Notes: a model not told the origin generated them from the sequence alone. A stretch of DNA of 64,000 bases from Kitasatospora humi (GCF_020907985.1 NZ_JAJJPA010000025.1:1-64000), one strand, 5' to 3'. Shown: positions 1 to 8,777, numbered from the stretch's first letter. Program-made: numbers and translations.

Positions 1-140
1 AGGCCGCAGGCGTTGATCGGCACGTGGACCGGAATCTGGATCAGGTTGCCGGAGAGCAGGCGGGCGAAGGCGAGGGGGCGGGGGCCGTGGCCGGGGATGA
101 TGACTGAGCGCTTGCCCAGCAGCTGGAGCTCGCTCGCGCG
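1..140 (-). CDS. Chaplin-domain protein, partial (runs off left edge)
   Basis: Read on the minus strand, the frame holds the residues LLSGNLIQIPVHVPINACG, which match the opening of the chaplin domain (hydrophobic secreted amyloid proteins that coat aerial hyphae and spores). The rest of the domain lies outside the window. Upstream residues include LLGKRSVIIPGHGPRPLAF, which is not a signal peptide, and no ATG, GTG or TTG start is present in this frame back through the tandem repeat at 141-222 and into the end of the neighbouring glycosyltransferase. This could be the second chaplin domain of a longer protein, or a remnant that has lost its N-terminus. The family assignment rests on one short stretch. 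Confidence 0.55.
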
Positions 141-222
141 GTGCGGGTGAGTCGGCCGCGCGGTGCGGTCAGTCGGCCGTGCGGTGCGGTCGGTCGGCCG
201 CGCGCTGCGGTGAGTCGGCGCT
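141..222. repeat. 21-bp tandem repeat, four copies
   Basis: Units of the form GTGCGGTCAGTCGGCCGTGCG start near 141, 163, 184 and 205 (period 21 to 22 bp) with a few substitutions. The array fills the gap between the glycosyltransferase stop codon and the chaplin fragment. In the chaplin frame it reads as repeated RTARPT-like residues. Confidence 0.85.
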
Positions 223-225
223 TGC

Positions 226-1200
226 TCAGCGCGCCGGGATGCGCAGGCGCCGCACGGCTCGGCCGCCGAGGAAGGGGGCGAGGTAGCGGGCGGTGGCGGC
301 GGGCACGTGGCGGGCCAGGCCGGCGGCGCGCAGGTCGGTCAGCACGGTGCGGGCGCCGGCGGGCTGGCCGGCCAGCGCGAAGGCCACCGCGAAGCGCAGG
401 TAGTGCCAGGTGAGCACCTGGGCGAAGGCGGCGGCGGGCAGCACGCCGCCGCGCCGCTCCCGGCCCAGCATGGTGAGCATCCGGGTGTAGAGCCGGCCGA
501 GGTCCTTGCTGTAGCCGCCGGGCTCGTCCCGGTAGACCGCCAGCGGGGCGTCCAACTTGATCACGGTGCCGTGCCGGGCGCAGCGCAGCCACAGGTCCCA
601 GTCCTCGGCGCCGTCCAGCGCGGGGTCGAAGCCGCCGACCCGGCCCAGCACTTCGGCGCGGACCAGCACGGTGGAGGTCTGGAACCGGTTGAGCACCAGG
701 ACGTCGCGGTAGCCGACCACCCGGCTGAGCACCGGCTGATCGAGCGCCGGCCCGACAACCGCCCCGCCCGGCCCCTCCGGCAGCTCGCGCACCCAGTCGC
801 CGGCCAGCAGCACGGCATGGGGGTGTTCGCCCAGCGCCGCCAGCTGCCGGGCCAGCTTGCCGGGCAGCCAGACGTCGTCGGCGTCCAGGAACGCCACCCA
901 CGGCTGGCTGCTCTCCCGGATGCCGGCATTGCGGGCGGCCGACGGCCCCTGGTTGCGCTGGCGGACCACCAGCACCTCGGGGAAGGCGGCGGCCACCCTG
1001 GCGGTGCCGTCCTGCGACCCGTCGTCCACCACGATCACCTGGGCCGGCCGGGGCACCTGCCCGAGCGCCGAGGAGAGCGCCGCGCCCAGGGTCGGTGCCG
1101 CGTTGTAGGCGGCGATCACCACGCTCACCGGTGCCACCTCGCCGCCCACCGGTGCCACGTCATCGGTCAACCGCTCTGCCACCTGCCACCTCGCTCGCAC
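226..1200 (-). CDS. Family 2 glycosyltransferase
   Basis: A 324-residue protein with the GT-A fold signature of GT2 enzymes: VSVVIAAYNAAPTL near residue 25, VIVVDDGSQDGT near residue 55, SAARNAGI near residue 87 and the metal-binding FLDADDVW near residue 105. A later GAEDWDLWLR is typical of the acceptor/catalytic region. Such enzymes transfer a sugar from a nucleotide donor to cell-surface glycans or glycolipids. There is no membrane segment. The start is a GTG; a second GTG six codons inside is preceded by GCGAGG and may be the true start. It diverges from murF across about 140 bp. The acceptor cannot be inferred. Confidence 0.85.
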   Translation of the reverse strand: MRARWQVAERLTDDVAPVGGEVAPVSVVIAAYNAAPTLGAALSSALGQVPRPAQVIVVDDGSQDGTARVAAAFPEVLVVRQRNQGPSAARNAGIRESSQPWVAFLDADDVWLPGKLARQLAALGEHPHAVLLAGDWVRELPEGPGGAVVGPALDQPVLSRVVGYRDVLVLNRFQTSTVLVRAEVLGRVGGFDPALDGAEDWDLWLRCARHGTVIKLDAPLAVYRDEPGGYSKDLGRLYTRMLTMLGRERRGGVLPAAAFAQVLTWHYLRFAVAFALAGQPAGARTVLTDLRAAGLARHVPAATARYLAPFLGGRAVRRLRIPAR

Positions 1201-1339
1201 TCGGACCGGCCCCGAAGCATGCTCGCAAGCCGCCCGGACGATCGCCGGGAGGCAGCGGGCGTGGCGTAGCCGAGGAAACCCGGGTGGCCGCAGTTAGCGT
1301 CGAAAGCACCCTCCCCGCAATCCCACGATCGGAGCCCCC

Positions 1340-2734
1340 GTGATCCCGCTGACGCTGCACCAGATCGCCCGGCTGGTCGGCGGCACGCTGTACGACGTGC
1401 CCGACCCGGACGCCGTGGTCGACCGCCCCGCCGTGATCGACTCCCGGCAGGCCGAGCCCGGTGCGCTCTTCGTCGCGCTCCCGGGCAGCCGCACCGACGG
1501 CCACCGGTTCGCCGTGCCGGCGGTGGCGGCCGGCGCGGTGGGCGTGCTGGCGGACCGTCCGGTGGGCGTGCCCGCCGTGGTGGTGCCCGAGGTGCTCCCC
1601 GCGCTGGCGCAGCTCGCCCGGGCCGCCGCCGGCCGGCTGACCGACGCCGTGGTGGTGGCGCTGACCGGCTCGGCCGGCAAGACCAGCACCAAGGACCTGC
1701 TCGCCCAGCTGCTCCCCACGCTGGGCCGCACGGTGGCCACCCCGCTCTCCTACAACAATGAGATCGGACTGCCGCTGACCGTGCTGCGCGCCGACGCCGA
1801 GACCCGCTACCTGCTGCTGGAGATGGGTGCCAGCCGGGCCGGCCACATCGCCAAGCTGACCGGCATCGCGCCGCCGCGGGTCGGCCTGGTGCTCAACGTC
1901 GGCACCGCGCACGTCGGCGAGTTCGGTGGCAGCAAGCAGGCGATCGCCACCGCCAAGGGGGAGTTGGTGGAGGCACTACCGGCCGACGGCCTGGCGGTGC
2001 TGAACGCCGACGATCCGTACGTGATGTCGATGGCGCCACGAACTGCCGCCCAGGTGCTCACCTTTGGACGTTCCGGCGGTGATGTCCGCTTCGGCGCCGT
2101 GGATTTGGACGAGTCGGGCCGCCCGTCGTTCAACCTGACCGACCAGCACGGCGAGGTCGCCCCGGTCCGGCTGGCCCTGTACGGCGCACACCAGGTGGCC
2201 AATGCGACCGGGGCCGCCGCGGTGGCCCTGGGCCTTGGCGTGCCGCTCGACCAGGTCGCCGAACTGCTCAGCAAGGCACAGCCGTTGACGCCCGGACGGA
2301 TGCAGGTGCTGGAGCGTCCGGACGGCGTGACGGTGGTGAACGACGCGTTCAACGCCAACCCGGACTCGGTGGCGGCCGCCCTCACCGCGCTGGCCGCGAT
2401 GGCCCGGGGTCGGCGGCGCACCGTGGCGGTGCTGGGCGAGATGGCCGAGCTGGGGGAGCAGTCGGGCGGCCACCACGAGGAGGTGGGCCGGCTGGTGGCC
2501 GCCGCCAAGATCGACTCGCTGATCGCGGTGGGGGAGCGGGAGGCGGAGCTGATCCACCGCCAGGCGCGGGCGGCCGGAGTGGCGAGCACGCTGGTGCCCG
2601 ACGCGGTGGCGGCCCTGGAGGTGCTGCGCGAGCTGCTGCGGCCGGGCGACCTGGTGCTGCTGAAGGGCTCGCACGACACCGGCCTGGCCGAGACGGCGGA
2701 GCAGCTGTACGCGATTCCGACGACCGCGCGGTGA
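1340..2734 (+). CDS. murF: MurF-type UDP-MurNAc-tripeptide--D-Ala-D-Ala ligase
   Basis: A 464-residue Mur ligase, the usual MurF length. The N-terminal UDP-binding region holds the DSRQAEPGALFVALPG motif, the central ATPase domain has the P-loop TGSAGKTSTKD near residue 112, and the ligase domain has VNDAFNANPDS near residue 335, typical of MurF. It adds D-Ala-D-Ala to the cytoplasmic UDP-muramyl peptide. The GTG start has GGAG five bases upstream. No other dcw-cluster gene is nearby, so this may be an additional MurF paralogue outside that cluster; I cannot tell which copy is housekeeping. Confidence 0.88.
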   Translation: MIPLTLHQIARLVGGTLYDVPDPDAVVDRPAVIDSRQAEPGALFVALPGSRTDGHRFAVPAVAAGAVGVLADRPVGVPAVVVPEVLPALAQLARAAAGRLTDAVVVALTGSAGKTSTKDLLAQLLPTLGRTVATPLSYNNEIGLPLTVLRADAETRYLLLEMGASRAGHIAKLTGIAPPRVGLVLNVGTAHVGEFGGSKQAIATAKGELVEALPADGLAVLNADDPYVMSMAPRTAAQVLTFGRSGGDVRFGAVDLDESGRPSFNLTDQHGEVAPVRLALYGAHQVANATGAAAVALGLGVPLDQVAELLSKAQPLTPGRMQVLERPDGVTVVNDAFNANPDSVAAALTALAAMARGRRRTVAVLGEMAELGEQSGGHHEEVGRLVAAAKIDSLIAVGEREAELIHRQARAAGVASTLVPDAVAALEVLRELLRPGDLVLLKGSHDTGLAETAEQLYAIPTTAR

Positions 2735-2839
2735 CGCCCAGGGAGCCCCGGTTCCCGCAGGCCGGCCCCGCCGCGGGCGACCCGCCGGGCGAGCGCCCGC
2801 GGCGCGCCGGCTGACGGAGCGGCCGGGTCGGCGCCCGGG

Positions 2840-3193
2840 TCAGGAGCCGGCCCGCGCCTTGCGCTGGCGCTTGGAGAGGGGCGCCTTCGACATGTCCTCG
2901 GCGGTCGAGCGCAGGTTCTTCCAGGCGTAGCCGCGCTCGCTCAGCCAGGCCTGGGCAGCCGCCTCGGCCCGAGCCGTGGCCGGCACGACGTCCTCGTCGG
3001 CACTGCCCGACTCCAGGAAGCGGAAAGCGAAGTCGGCGCGGGCCGTGATGTCGTAGCTGAGGTGGCCCTCCCGGGTGAAGCTCGCGAACAGCACGTCGTG
3101 CTGGGCCGCCTCGGCCCGCAGCGCGGCCCGCTGGTCGTCGGTGAGCGCGTCGAAGGCACCGCGCACGATGATCCGGAAGTCACGGTCGGTCAT
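2840..3193 (-). CDS. DUF6204 family protein
   Basis: A 117-residue protein beginning TDRDFRIIVRGAFDALTDDQ, with HLSYDITARADFAFRFLESG in the middle and a basic KRQRKARAGS tail. The N-terminal layout matches small actinobacterial proteins grouped as DUF6204, whose function is unknown. No signal peptide or membrane segment. It has its own ATG start 50 bp beyond the DUF2252 stop codon and could be read from the same minus-strand transcript. Confidence 0.7.
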   Translation of the reverse strand: MTDRDFRIIVRGAFDALTDDQRAALRAEAAQHDVLFASFTREGHLSYDITARADFAFRFLESGSADEDVVPATARAEAAAQAWLSERGYAWKNLRSTAEDMSKAPLSKRQRKARAGS

Positions 3194-3248
3194 GCGGGCG
3201 ACCCTAGTGCGCGCGCACCGGATGGAGCCACCGGATTTCCCCGGGGCG

Positions 3249-4583
3249 CTAATCGCTCTCGGCCCGCACCCGCCCGTCGGCGATCGCCGCGGTCAGCTCG
3301 GCCAGATCGGTCACCGTCTGGTCCGCGTAGTGCACCGCGAAATCGGCGATCGCGGTGTCGAAGGTGTCGGCGCCGCCCAGGTAGCCGGCGATGGCGATCC
3401 GGTCGCCGGAGCGGGCGTGCGCCTGCGCCAGGGTGCGGCCGCAGAGCGCTGCGTAGTCGGCCAGGTCGCGCGGTGTCATCGTGCCGATCTCGGCGGAGCC
3501 CTTCATGTCCCGCAGCTGGCGGCCGTAGAAGTGGCGGCCGGCCGGTCCGGTGGTCCAGCCCAGGAAGATGTCGCTGGCCGCCTGCAGCAGCCGCTGCCCG
3601 GCCACCACCCGGTGGCCCTGGTGAGCGGGTGGGGCGGCGGACACATGGGCCGCGAGTACCGACCGCTGGGCCTCCTTGAGCTGCAGGAAGAGCGGCTCGC
3701 CGTGAGCTCGCCCCAGTAGCAGGACGATGTAGCAGCGGGTCCCGACACTGCCCACCCCGACCACCTTGCGGGCCGCGTCGATGAGTTGGAAGCGGTCGAG
3801 CAGCTCGCGCAACTCCTCCGGCAGGGTGGCCCGGTAGCTGCTGAAGACCTTGCCGACCGCCCGGTACTCGACGTCGGAGAGCGCCTCCAGCAGCGGCGGA
3901 TCGCTGATGATCCGGCGCTGGCCGTCCCGCTCCTCGGTGAGCTTGTCGAGCGCCTGCAGGCTGGTCCGCCGCTGGGCGTGCGCCAACCCCCGGTCGACCC
4001 GGTGCCGTTGGCGCCCGGTGAGCAGCGGGAGCACCTGGCTGGTGTCCATCCGCTGGTACCAGACCGACAGTTCGCCCAGACCGGAGAGACGCCGCATGGT
4101 CTCCCGGTACGCGCCGGCGGCGGCCCGGGCGGCGGCGCGTGCCTGCCGGTCGGTCTCGCCGTTGTCCCGGGCGGCCACCGCGACGCTGGCGGCCAGCCGC
4201 TTGACGTCCCACTCGAACGGGCCCGGGAAGGTCTCGTCGAAGTCGTTCACATCGAACAGCAACTCCCGTTCGGGAGAGGCGTAGACCCCGAAGTTCAGCA
4301 GGTGGGCGTCACCGCACAGCTGCACCTGCAGGCCGGTGTCCGGCACCGCCGCCAGGTCGGCGGCCATCACGGCGGCGGCCCCGCGCAGGAAGGCGAACGG
4401 GGACTGCGCCATCCGGCCGTAGCGGATCGGCAGCAGTTCCCGCACCCGGTCCGCGCCCTGCTCGACCAGCACCGCCACCGGGTCGGGCCGGTCGCCGGCC
4501 GGGATCCACCGGCCGTGCGACGACCGGCTCACCGTCTTGCGAGCCGCCCGCCCCCGCTTGGTCCGCTGCGCCGCGTCAACCAC
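3249..4583 (-). CDS. DUF2252 family protein (kinase-like fold)
   Basis: About 444 residues. GRMAQSPFAFLRGAAAVMA, CGDAHLLNFG and VNDFDETFPGPFEWDVKRLA are hallmarks of DUF2252, a family with a distant aminoglycoside-phosphotransferase/kinase-like fold and no settled function. The CGDAHLLNFG block resembles the catalytic HxD loop and VNDFD the metal-binding Asp. I place the start at the GTG at 4583 because GGAGGAGG lies eight bases upstream; the reading frame extends further but would overlap the S4 gene. It follows the S4-domain gene on the same strand. Confidence 0.85.
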   Translation of the reverse strand: MVDAAQRTKRGRAARKTVSRSSHGRWIPAGDRPDPVAVLVEQGADRVRELLPIRYGRMAQSPFAFLRGAAAVMAADLAAVPDTGLQVQLCGDAHLLNFGVYASPERELLFDVNDFDETFPGPFEWDVKRLAASVAVAARDNGETDRQARAAARAAAGAYRETMRRLSGLGELSVWYQRMDTSQVLPLLTGRQRHRVDRGLAHAQRRTSLQALDKLTEERDGQRRIISDPPLLEALSDVEYRAVGKVFSSYRATLPEELRELLDRFQLIDAARKVVGVGSVGTRCYIVLLLGRAHGEPLFLQLKEAQRSVLAAHVSAAPPAHQGHRVVAGQRLLQAASDIFLGWTTGPAGRHFYGRQLRDMKGSAEIGTMTPRDLADYAALCGRTLAQAHARSGDRIAIAGYLGGADTFDTAIADFAVHYADQTVTDLAELTAAIADGRVRAESD

Positions 4584-4665
4584 CTCGCCGCCTCCTCCGC
4601 GGCCCGCCCGAGCCGCCAGGACCCATGGTCCGCGCCCCGCTGCCGCCGCGCATCCGGGCCGGTCG

Positions 4666-5058
4666 TCAGCGCCCCCGGCGGCCGGACAGCTGGTCGAGAT
4701 CGCGGCGCTCCCGCTTGGTCGGCCGGCCGGCCCCGCGCTCGCGCACCGCGACCGGCGCATTGAGGTGGAACGGGTCGGAGGCCGGGCGCGGCGGACTGTT
4801 GTCGACGTAGCAGTCCACCGCGACCGAGGCGCCCACCCGCTTGCTCAGCAGCTTGGTGACCACCACCACCCGGTCCCAGTCCTCCTGCCGCACCCGCACC
4901 TCGTCGCCCACCTTCAACGCCTGCGCCGGCTTGGCCCGCTCGCCGTTCACCCGGACGTGCCCGGCCCGGCACAGGCCGGCCGCGACCGATCGGGTCTTGG
5001 CCAGCCGCACCGACCAGACCCAGGCGTCCACCCGGACCGAACCCTCCTCAGCACTCAT
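4666..5058 (-). CDS. HslR-like S4 RNA-binding protein
   Basis: A 130-residue protein with an N-terminal S4 domain (residues 8-70: VRVDAWVWSVRLAKTRSVA, then GHVRVNG and KVGDEVRV) and a basic C-terminal tail (GRPTKRERRDLDQLSGRRGR). This is the architecture of Hsp15/HslR, which binds 50S subunits carrying stalled nascent chains. Its ATG overlaps the last codon of the upstream minus-strand frame in an ATGA arrangement. Residues and length fit the family well. Confidence 0.85.
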   Translation of the reverse strand: MSAEEGSVRVDAWVWSVRLAKTRSVAAGLCRAGHVRVNGERAKPAQALKVGDEVRVRQEDWDRVVVVTKLLSKRVGASVAVDCYVDNSPPRPASDPFHLNAPVAVRERGAGRPTKRERRDLDQLSGRRGR

Positions 5059-5226
5059 GGGTCGAGCCTAACCCGTGGCGGCACCCGGACGGCCGTGCGC
5101 GGCGAGCGGCCGAACGCCCCGGCCGGCGGTCGCACCCGGTGCCGGCCCGGCGCCGGACCGGTCAGCAGCTGGGCGTCGACCAGCCGCTCCAGCACCGGAT
5201 CCGCACGACCAGCGGACCGCGCGGGC
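5055..5226 (-). pseudogene. Possible AfsR/SARP-type regulator C-terminal remnant
   Basis: In one minus-strand frame the residues ADPVLERLVDAQLLTGPAPG resemble the winged-helix segment after the NB-ARC domain of AfsR-like regulators (typically LERLVDA.LL..P..GRYR.HDL). What follows (HRVRPPAGAFGRSP) departs from that pattern, and no regulator domain lies upstream. The frame ends in an ATGA overlap with the S4 gene. It is either a decayed fragment or a chance match; the stretch from 5227 to 5358 shows nothing recognisable. Confidence 0.35.
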
Positions 5227-5358
5227 GCTGTCCTTGAAGGCGGGAGCGGGAGCGGGGACGGGTGCCGCCCAGTGTCGACGGTGCGCGTGCCGCCGCCGCG
5301 GCACCGGAGGGGCGGCCCGCCGGTCGCGGGGCGTGGCAGCGCATGCGATGACGGCCGC

Positions 5359-7041
5359 TCAGCCGGTGGAGTCCGGGTAGCGGCAGGCGGCCTGCGCCGC
5401 GGTGACCTGCTCGGCGGCGCTCAGCTTGACCTGCTGCGGGGGGTTCGGGGCCGGCTGCCCGGAGGTGGTGTCGGTGATGGCCGGCAGCAACCGGACGTCG
5501 GTCACATCGGTCGGTCCGTCGCCGCCCAGGCAGGCGGCGGCGACCACGGCGATGGCGCTGCCGGGGCTGCCGGGCTGGTCGGCCGTGCCGGTCAGGGGAC
5601 CGAGCCGCCACGGGAAGTCGAACGTGCCGGTGTCGCTGTTGATCAGGTCGAGGTGGTGCCAGGTCGGCGCGGCGGGCGCGGCACTGGGGGTGGGGGTGGG
5701 GTGACCGGTGGCGCCGGTGGCCGGACTCGGGGAGGGGCTCGGGGTGACGTAGCGCGCGGCGAAGCCGACGATCCCCAAGTTCGTGCCGTCGGCCCGCAGT
5801 TGCACGGTGTCCGAGGTGTTGGCGTTGCGGACCATGCCGAGCGAGATCCGGTCGGGCATCGGACGGTCCGCCGGGCAGTGCGAGGGCGCCATGGCGTCCG
5901 GCGGGTTGCCGTGGATGATCGCCGAGGCGATCACGCCGCCGCCGTAGAGCTCGAACCAGCGCATGTCCACCGAGCCGCCGTGGCTGTCGTAGATGACGTC
6001 GCCCAGGCAGTAGCCGGTGAAGTGCAGTTGGCAGCCGGCCGGAATGGTGCGGATGGTGGGGGAGTTGCGGCTGGCGCCGGTGCGCACGTGCGCGCCGTCG
6101 CCGTAGGTGGCGCCGACGAAGTCGGTGGCGGTGATGCCCTTGGCGGCGGCCGGCGGTACGGGACCGCAGGCGGTCGGGGTGGTCTCCTGGGCCTTGGCGT
6201 CCTGCATGATCGGCGGCCGGGCCACCAGCAGGGCGGCGACCAGGGCTATCACGGCGACGGCGGCGATGGTGACGGGGCGCCGCCAGATCGAGCGGCCGGG
6301 GGCGCCGGGGTGGCCGGGATCGCCGGTGGACTCCGGGGCGTCCACGGCGCGCAGCCCGGTGGCCCGGGCGCCGTCGACCTGGTCGGGGCCGGCGGCTGCC
6401 GGGGCGTCAGCCGAGGCGGCTACAGGCCCGGCGGCGGTGGGCGCGGCGGCCTCGGCGGCCGAGGGTTCGGGTGCCGTGGGGTCGGCCGCAGGGGCTCCGG
6501 GCGCGGCGGTCTCGGCCGACGGTACTTCGGGCGCGGCGGTCTCGGCCGATGGTGTTCCGGGCGCGGCGGACTCGACTGCCGGCGCTTCGGGCGCGGCGGT
6601 CTCGGCTGCCGGGTTCTCGGTTGCGGGCGCCTGGGGTGCGGGGGCCTCGGCGGCGGCGGGGGGCCTGGTTGCGGGGGCCTGGGGTGCGGGAGTCCCCGCC
6701 GAACCGGCCTCGGGCGCGGCGCCGTTCGCCACCGCGCCGTCCCCGCCCGGGTGCTTGGCGCTCGCCCGCTGCTCCTGCAGCGTGCGGTTGAGCTCCCGCC
6801 AGCGCTGCTCCCAGGCGGCGACGTCACCACCGCAGGCCCCGACGTACGCCAGGGTCACTTCCAGGCTGGGCTGACGCACTCCGCCTGCGGCGTCACTGAG
6901 AGTAGTGGCACCGAACCCCGCTGTGGTGGCGAGGGCCCGGTAGGTGGGGTTGCCGGCAGCTTCGCGCACGAGCCGCAAATCGTGGGCGAAGGCCTGCAGC
7001 GGCCCCTCGGTCGGGTCGATGGGACGTGGTTTGCGGGCCAA
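5359..7041 (-). CDS. Membrane-anchored XRE-type regulator with SH3b-like extracytoplasmic part
   Basis: A 560-residue protein in four parts: an N-terminal helix-turn-helix (PLQAFAHDLRLVREAAGNPT to about residue 85), a long Ala/Pro/Glu-rich linker with 10-residue repeats of the type AETAAPGTPS (residues 100-210), one membrane segment (VTIAAVAVIALVAALLVA near residue 260), and a large outer part containing an SH3b-like stretch (GAHVRTGASRNSPTIRTIPAG). The C-terminal part also has a Pro/Ser linker and a region I cannot name. The start is a TTG with GGAG five bases upstream. The layout suggests a transmembrane transcription factor sensing an extracellular signal; its targets are unknown. Confidence 0.75.
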   Translation of the reverse strand: MARKPRPIDPTEGPLQAFAHDLRLVREAAGNPTYRALATTAGFGATTLSDAAGGVRQPSLEVTLAYVGACGGDVAAWEQRWRELNRTLQEQRASAKHPGGDGAVANGAAPEAGSAGTPAPQAPATRPPAAAEAPAPQAPATENPAAETAAPEAPAVESAAPGTPSAETAAPEVPSAETAAPGAPAADPTAPEPSAAEAAAPTAAGPVAASADAPAAAGPDQVDGARATGLRAVDAPESTGDPGHPGAPGRSIWRRPVTIAAVAVIALVAALLVARPPIMQDAKAQETTPTACGPVPPAAAKGITATDFVGATYGDGAHVRTGASRNSPTIRTIPAGCQLHFTGYCLGDVIYDSHGGSVDMRWFELYGGGVIASAIIHGNPPDAMAPSHCPADRPMPDRISLGMVRNANTSDTVQLRADGTNLGIVGFAARYVTPSPSPSPATGATGHPTPTPSAAPAAPTWHHLDLINSDTGTFDFPWRLGPLTGTADQPGSPGSAIAVVAAACLGGDGPTDVTDVRLLPAITDTTSGQPAPNPPQQVKLSAAEQVTAAQAACRYPDSTG

Positions 7042-7456
7042 CGAGTCTCCTGGGCTCTGCCCGAACCGCCGCTGCTAGACGGCCCGGGGCTGTCGTCCGA
7101 ACGCGCGTTCCTGGTGTTGGTACCTGAAGGCTGTCGATCTGGCGGTGTGATGGTACTCGCTGCTCAGTGGGCCGAGCGAGGCGCTGCGGTCCAGTGGATC
7201 GTTACCGCCGCATTGCCGCGCGACGGCATTTCAGCTAACTCTGAGTCACTTCCGGCCAACGCTCGTAACCGGAAGATTTCATTTCTGGTCACCCCTTGTT
7301 GACCTGACCATGACTCATTAGCCTCATGGCGAGCCGGCCGGTCCGAACGGGGATTCGGCGGCCTGTTCCCCGCCATCCATGAGTCACCCCCACGGCTCAT
7401 GAGTGGACTTGTCATGCGCAGTGCCCCCGGTTGACCCCACTACAGGAGGCAGTTCG
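7042..7456. other. Divergent intergenic region between XRE regulator and protease
   Basis: About 415 bp without a gene. The part from 7200 to 7320 is clearly poorer in GC than its surroundings, as expected for promoters. It holds the palindrome ATGACTCAT at 7310-7318, ATGAGTCA at 7379-7386 and CTCATGAG at 7397-7404, which could be regulator sites. I could not assign a convincing -10/-35 pair. Confidence 0.4.
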
Positions 7457-8710
7457 TTGTTCAACTCTCTCGCCAGCGGCCGGATCCGTCGCCTCGCCGT
7501 CGCCCTCACCGGCACCGCGGCGCTCGCCACCGCCACGCTGGCCGCGGCCGCCGGGCCGGCGAACGCGGCCCCCGCGACCGTGTACACCAAGGGCGGCACC
7601 TCCTGGATCCGCTCCTGCGCCACCCTCGCGGCCGGCGACACCATGGCGTGCAACGCGCTGAAGGTCACCAACGCCGTGCAGCACGTCAACGCGCTCGGTG
7701 TCACCCCCGACGCCACCCCGTCCGGCTTCGGCCCGAGCGACCTGCGCAGCGCCTACAACCTGCCGGCCAACGGCGGTGCCGGGCAGACCGTCGCCATCGT
7801 GGACGCCTACAACGACCCCAACGCGGAGTCCGATCTGGCCGTCTACCGTTCGCAGTTCGGCCTGCCGGCCTGCACCACCGCCAACGGCTGCTTCAAGAAG
7901 GTCAGTCAGAGCGGCAGCACCAGCAAGTTGCCCTCCAGCAACTCCGGTTGGGCCGGCGAGATATCGCTCGACCTCGACATGGTCTCGGCGATCGCGCCCA
8001 ACGCCCACATCATCCTGGTCGAGGCCAACACCGCCAGCATGGCCAACCTGGGCACCGCGGTGAACGAGGCCGTCAAGCTGGGCGCCAAGTTCGTCTCCAA
8101 CAGCTACGGCGGCGGCGAGTCGTCCGCCGACACCTCGTACGACACCACGTACTTCAACCACCCGGGTGTCGCGATCACCGCCTCGGCCGGCGACTCGGCG
8201 TACGGCGCGCAGTACCCGGCCGCCTCGCCGTACGTCACCGCGGTCGGCGGCACCGCGCTCAAGCGGGACTCCAGCGCCCGTGGTTGGAGCGAGTCCGTGT
8301 GGTCCACCAGCGCCAGTGAGGGCACCGGCTCCGGCTGCTCCGCCTACGAGGCCAAGCCGAGCTGGCAGACCGACAGCGGCTGCGCCAAGCGCACCATCGC
8401 CGACGTCTCGGCCGTCGCCGACCCGGCCACCGGCGTCGCCGTCTACCAGACCTACGGTGGCTCCGGCTGGGCCGTCTACGGCGGCACCAGCGCCTCGTCG
8501 CCGATCATCGCAGGCGTCTACGCCGACGCGGGCACCCCGACCGCGGCGGTCCCGGCGGCCGACGCCTACGCCCACAAGAGCGCGCTGAACGACGTGACCA
8601 GCGGCAGCAACGGCAGCTGCTCGCCGTCCTACCTGTGCACCGCGGGTGCCGGCTACGACGGCCCGACCGGCCTCGGCACGCCGAACGGCCTGGCCGCCTT
8701 CACCGGCTGA
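7457..8710 (+). CDS. Secreted S53 (sedolisin/kumamolisin-like) peptidase
   Basis: A 417-residue exported protease. The TTG start at 7457 has AGGAGG seven bases upstream; residues 1-35 form a signal peptide (RRLAVALTGTAALATATLAA, then ANAA). Catalytic features of S53 serine-carboxyl peptidases are visible: Glu and Asp spaced four apart in GEISLDLDM, the oxyanion Asp in SAGDSAYG, and the nucleophile Ser in GGTSASSPIIAGV. The large propeptide of most S53 enzymes is missing: only about 70 residues separate the signal peptide from the catalytic core. It stands alone, followed by a hairpin at 8731-8777. Confidence 0.85.
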   Translation: MFNSLASGRIRRLAVALTGTAALATATLAAAAGPANAAPATVYTKGGTSWIRSCATLAAGDTMACNALKVTNAVQHVNALGVTPDATPSGFGPSDLRSAYNLPANGGAGQTVAIVDAYNDPNAESDLAVYRSQFGLPACTTANGCFKKVSQSGSTSKLPSSNSGWAGEISLDLDMVSAIAPNAHIILVEANTASMANLGTAVNEAVKLGAKFVSNSYGGGESSADTSYDTTYFNHPGVAITASAGDSAYGAQYPAASPYVTAVGGTALKRDSSARGWSESVWSTSASEGTGSGCSAYEAKPSWQTDSGCAKRTIADVSAVADPATGVAVYQTYGGSGWAVYGGTSASSPIIAGVYADAGTPTAAVPAADAYAHKSALNDVTSGSNGSCSPSYLCTAGAGYDGPTGLGTPNGLAAFTG

Positions 8711-8730
8711 CCTGCGGCAGCCTCCTCACC

Positions 8731-8777
8731 GGCGGGGCCGGCGCACTCCTGGGAATTCCGGGGGCGCCGGCCCCGCC
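8731..8777 (+). terminator. Hairpin terminator after the S53 peptidase
   Basis: Perfect 14-bp arms, GGCGGGGCCGGCGC at 8731-8744 and its complement at 8764-8777, around a 19-base loop, 21 bp after the stop codon. No U-tract follows, which is common in Streptomyces. Confidence 0.75.

Noticed and set aside
3249..4760. Start of the DUF2252 protein at 4760
   Set aside because: This would overlap the S4 gene by about 95 bp with Ala/Gly-rich residues, while the GTG at 4583 has an excellent GGAGGAGG.
6420..6640. Possible CRISPR or noncoding repeat
   Set aside because: It is the 30-bp coding repeat of the Ala/Pro-rich linker in the XRE-type regulator.
5359..7041. DUF2690 assignment for the XRE-type membrane regulator
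   Set aside because: The C-terminal part has an SH3b-like stretch, but not the Cys pattern of DUF2690.
4537..7302. Very long plus-strand open frame (over 900 codons) rich in Gly and Arg
   Set aside because: It lies opposite the real S4 and XRE-type genes, has no recognisable domains and the Gly/Arg composition typical of antisense frames in GC-rich DNA.
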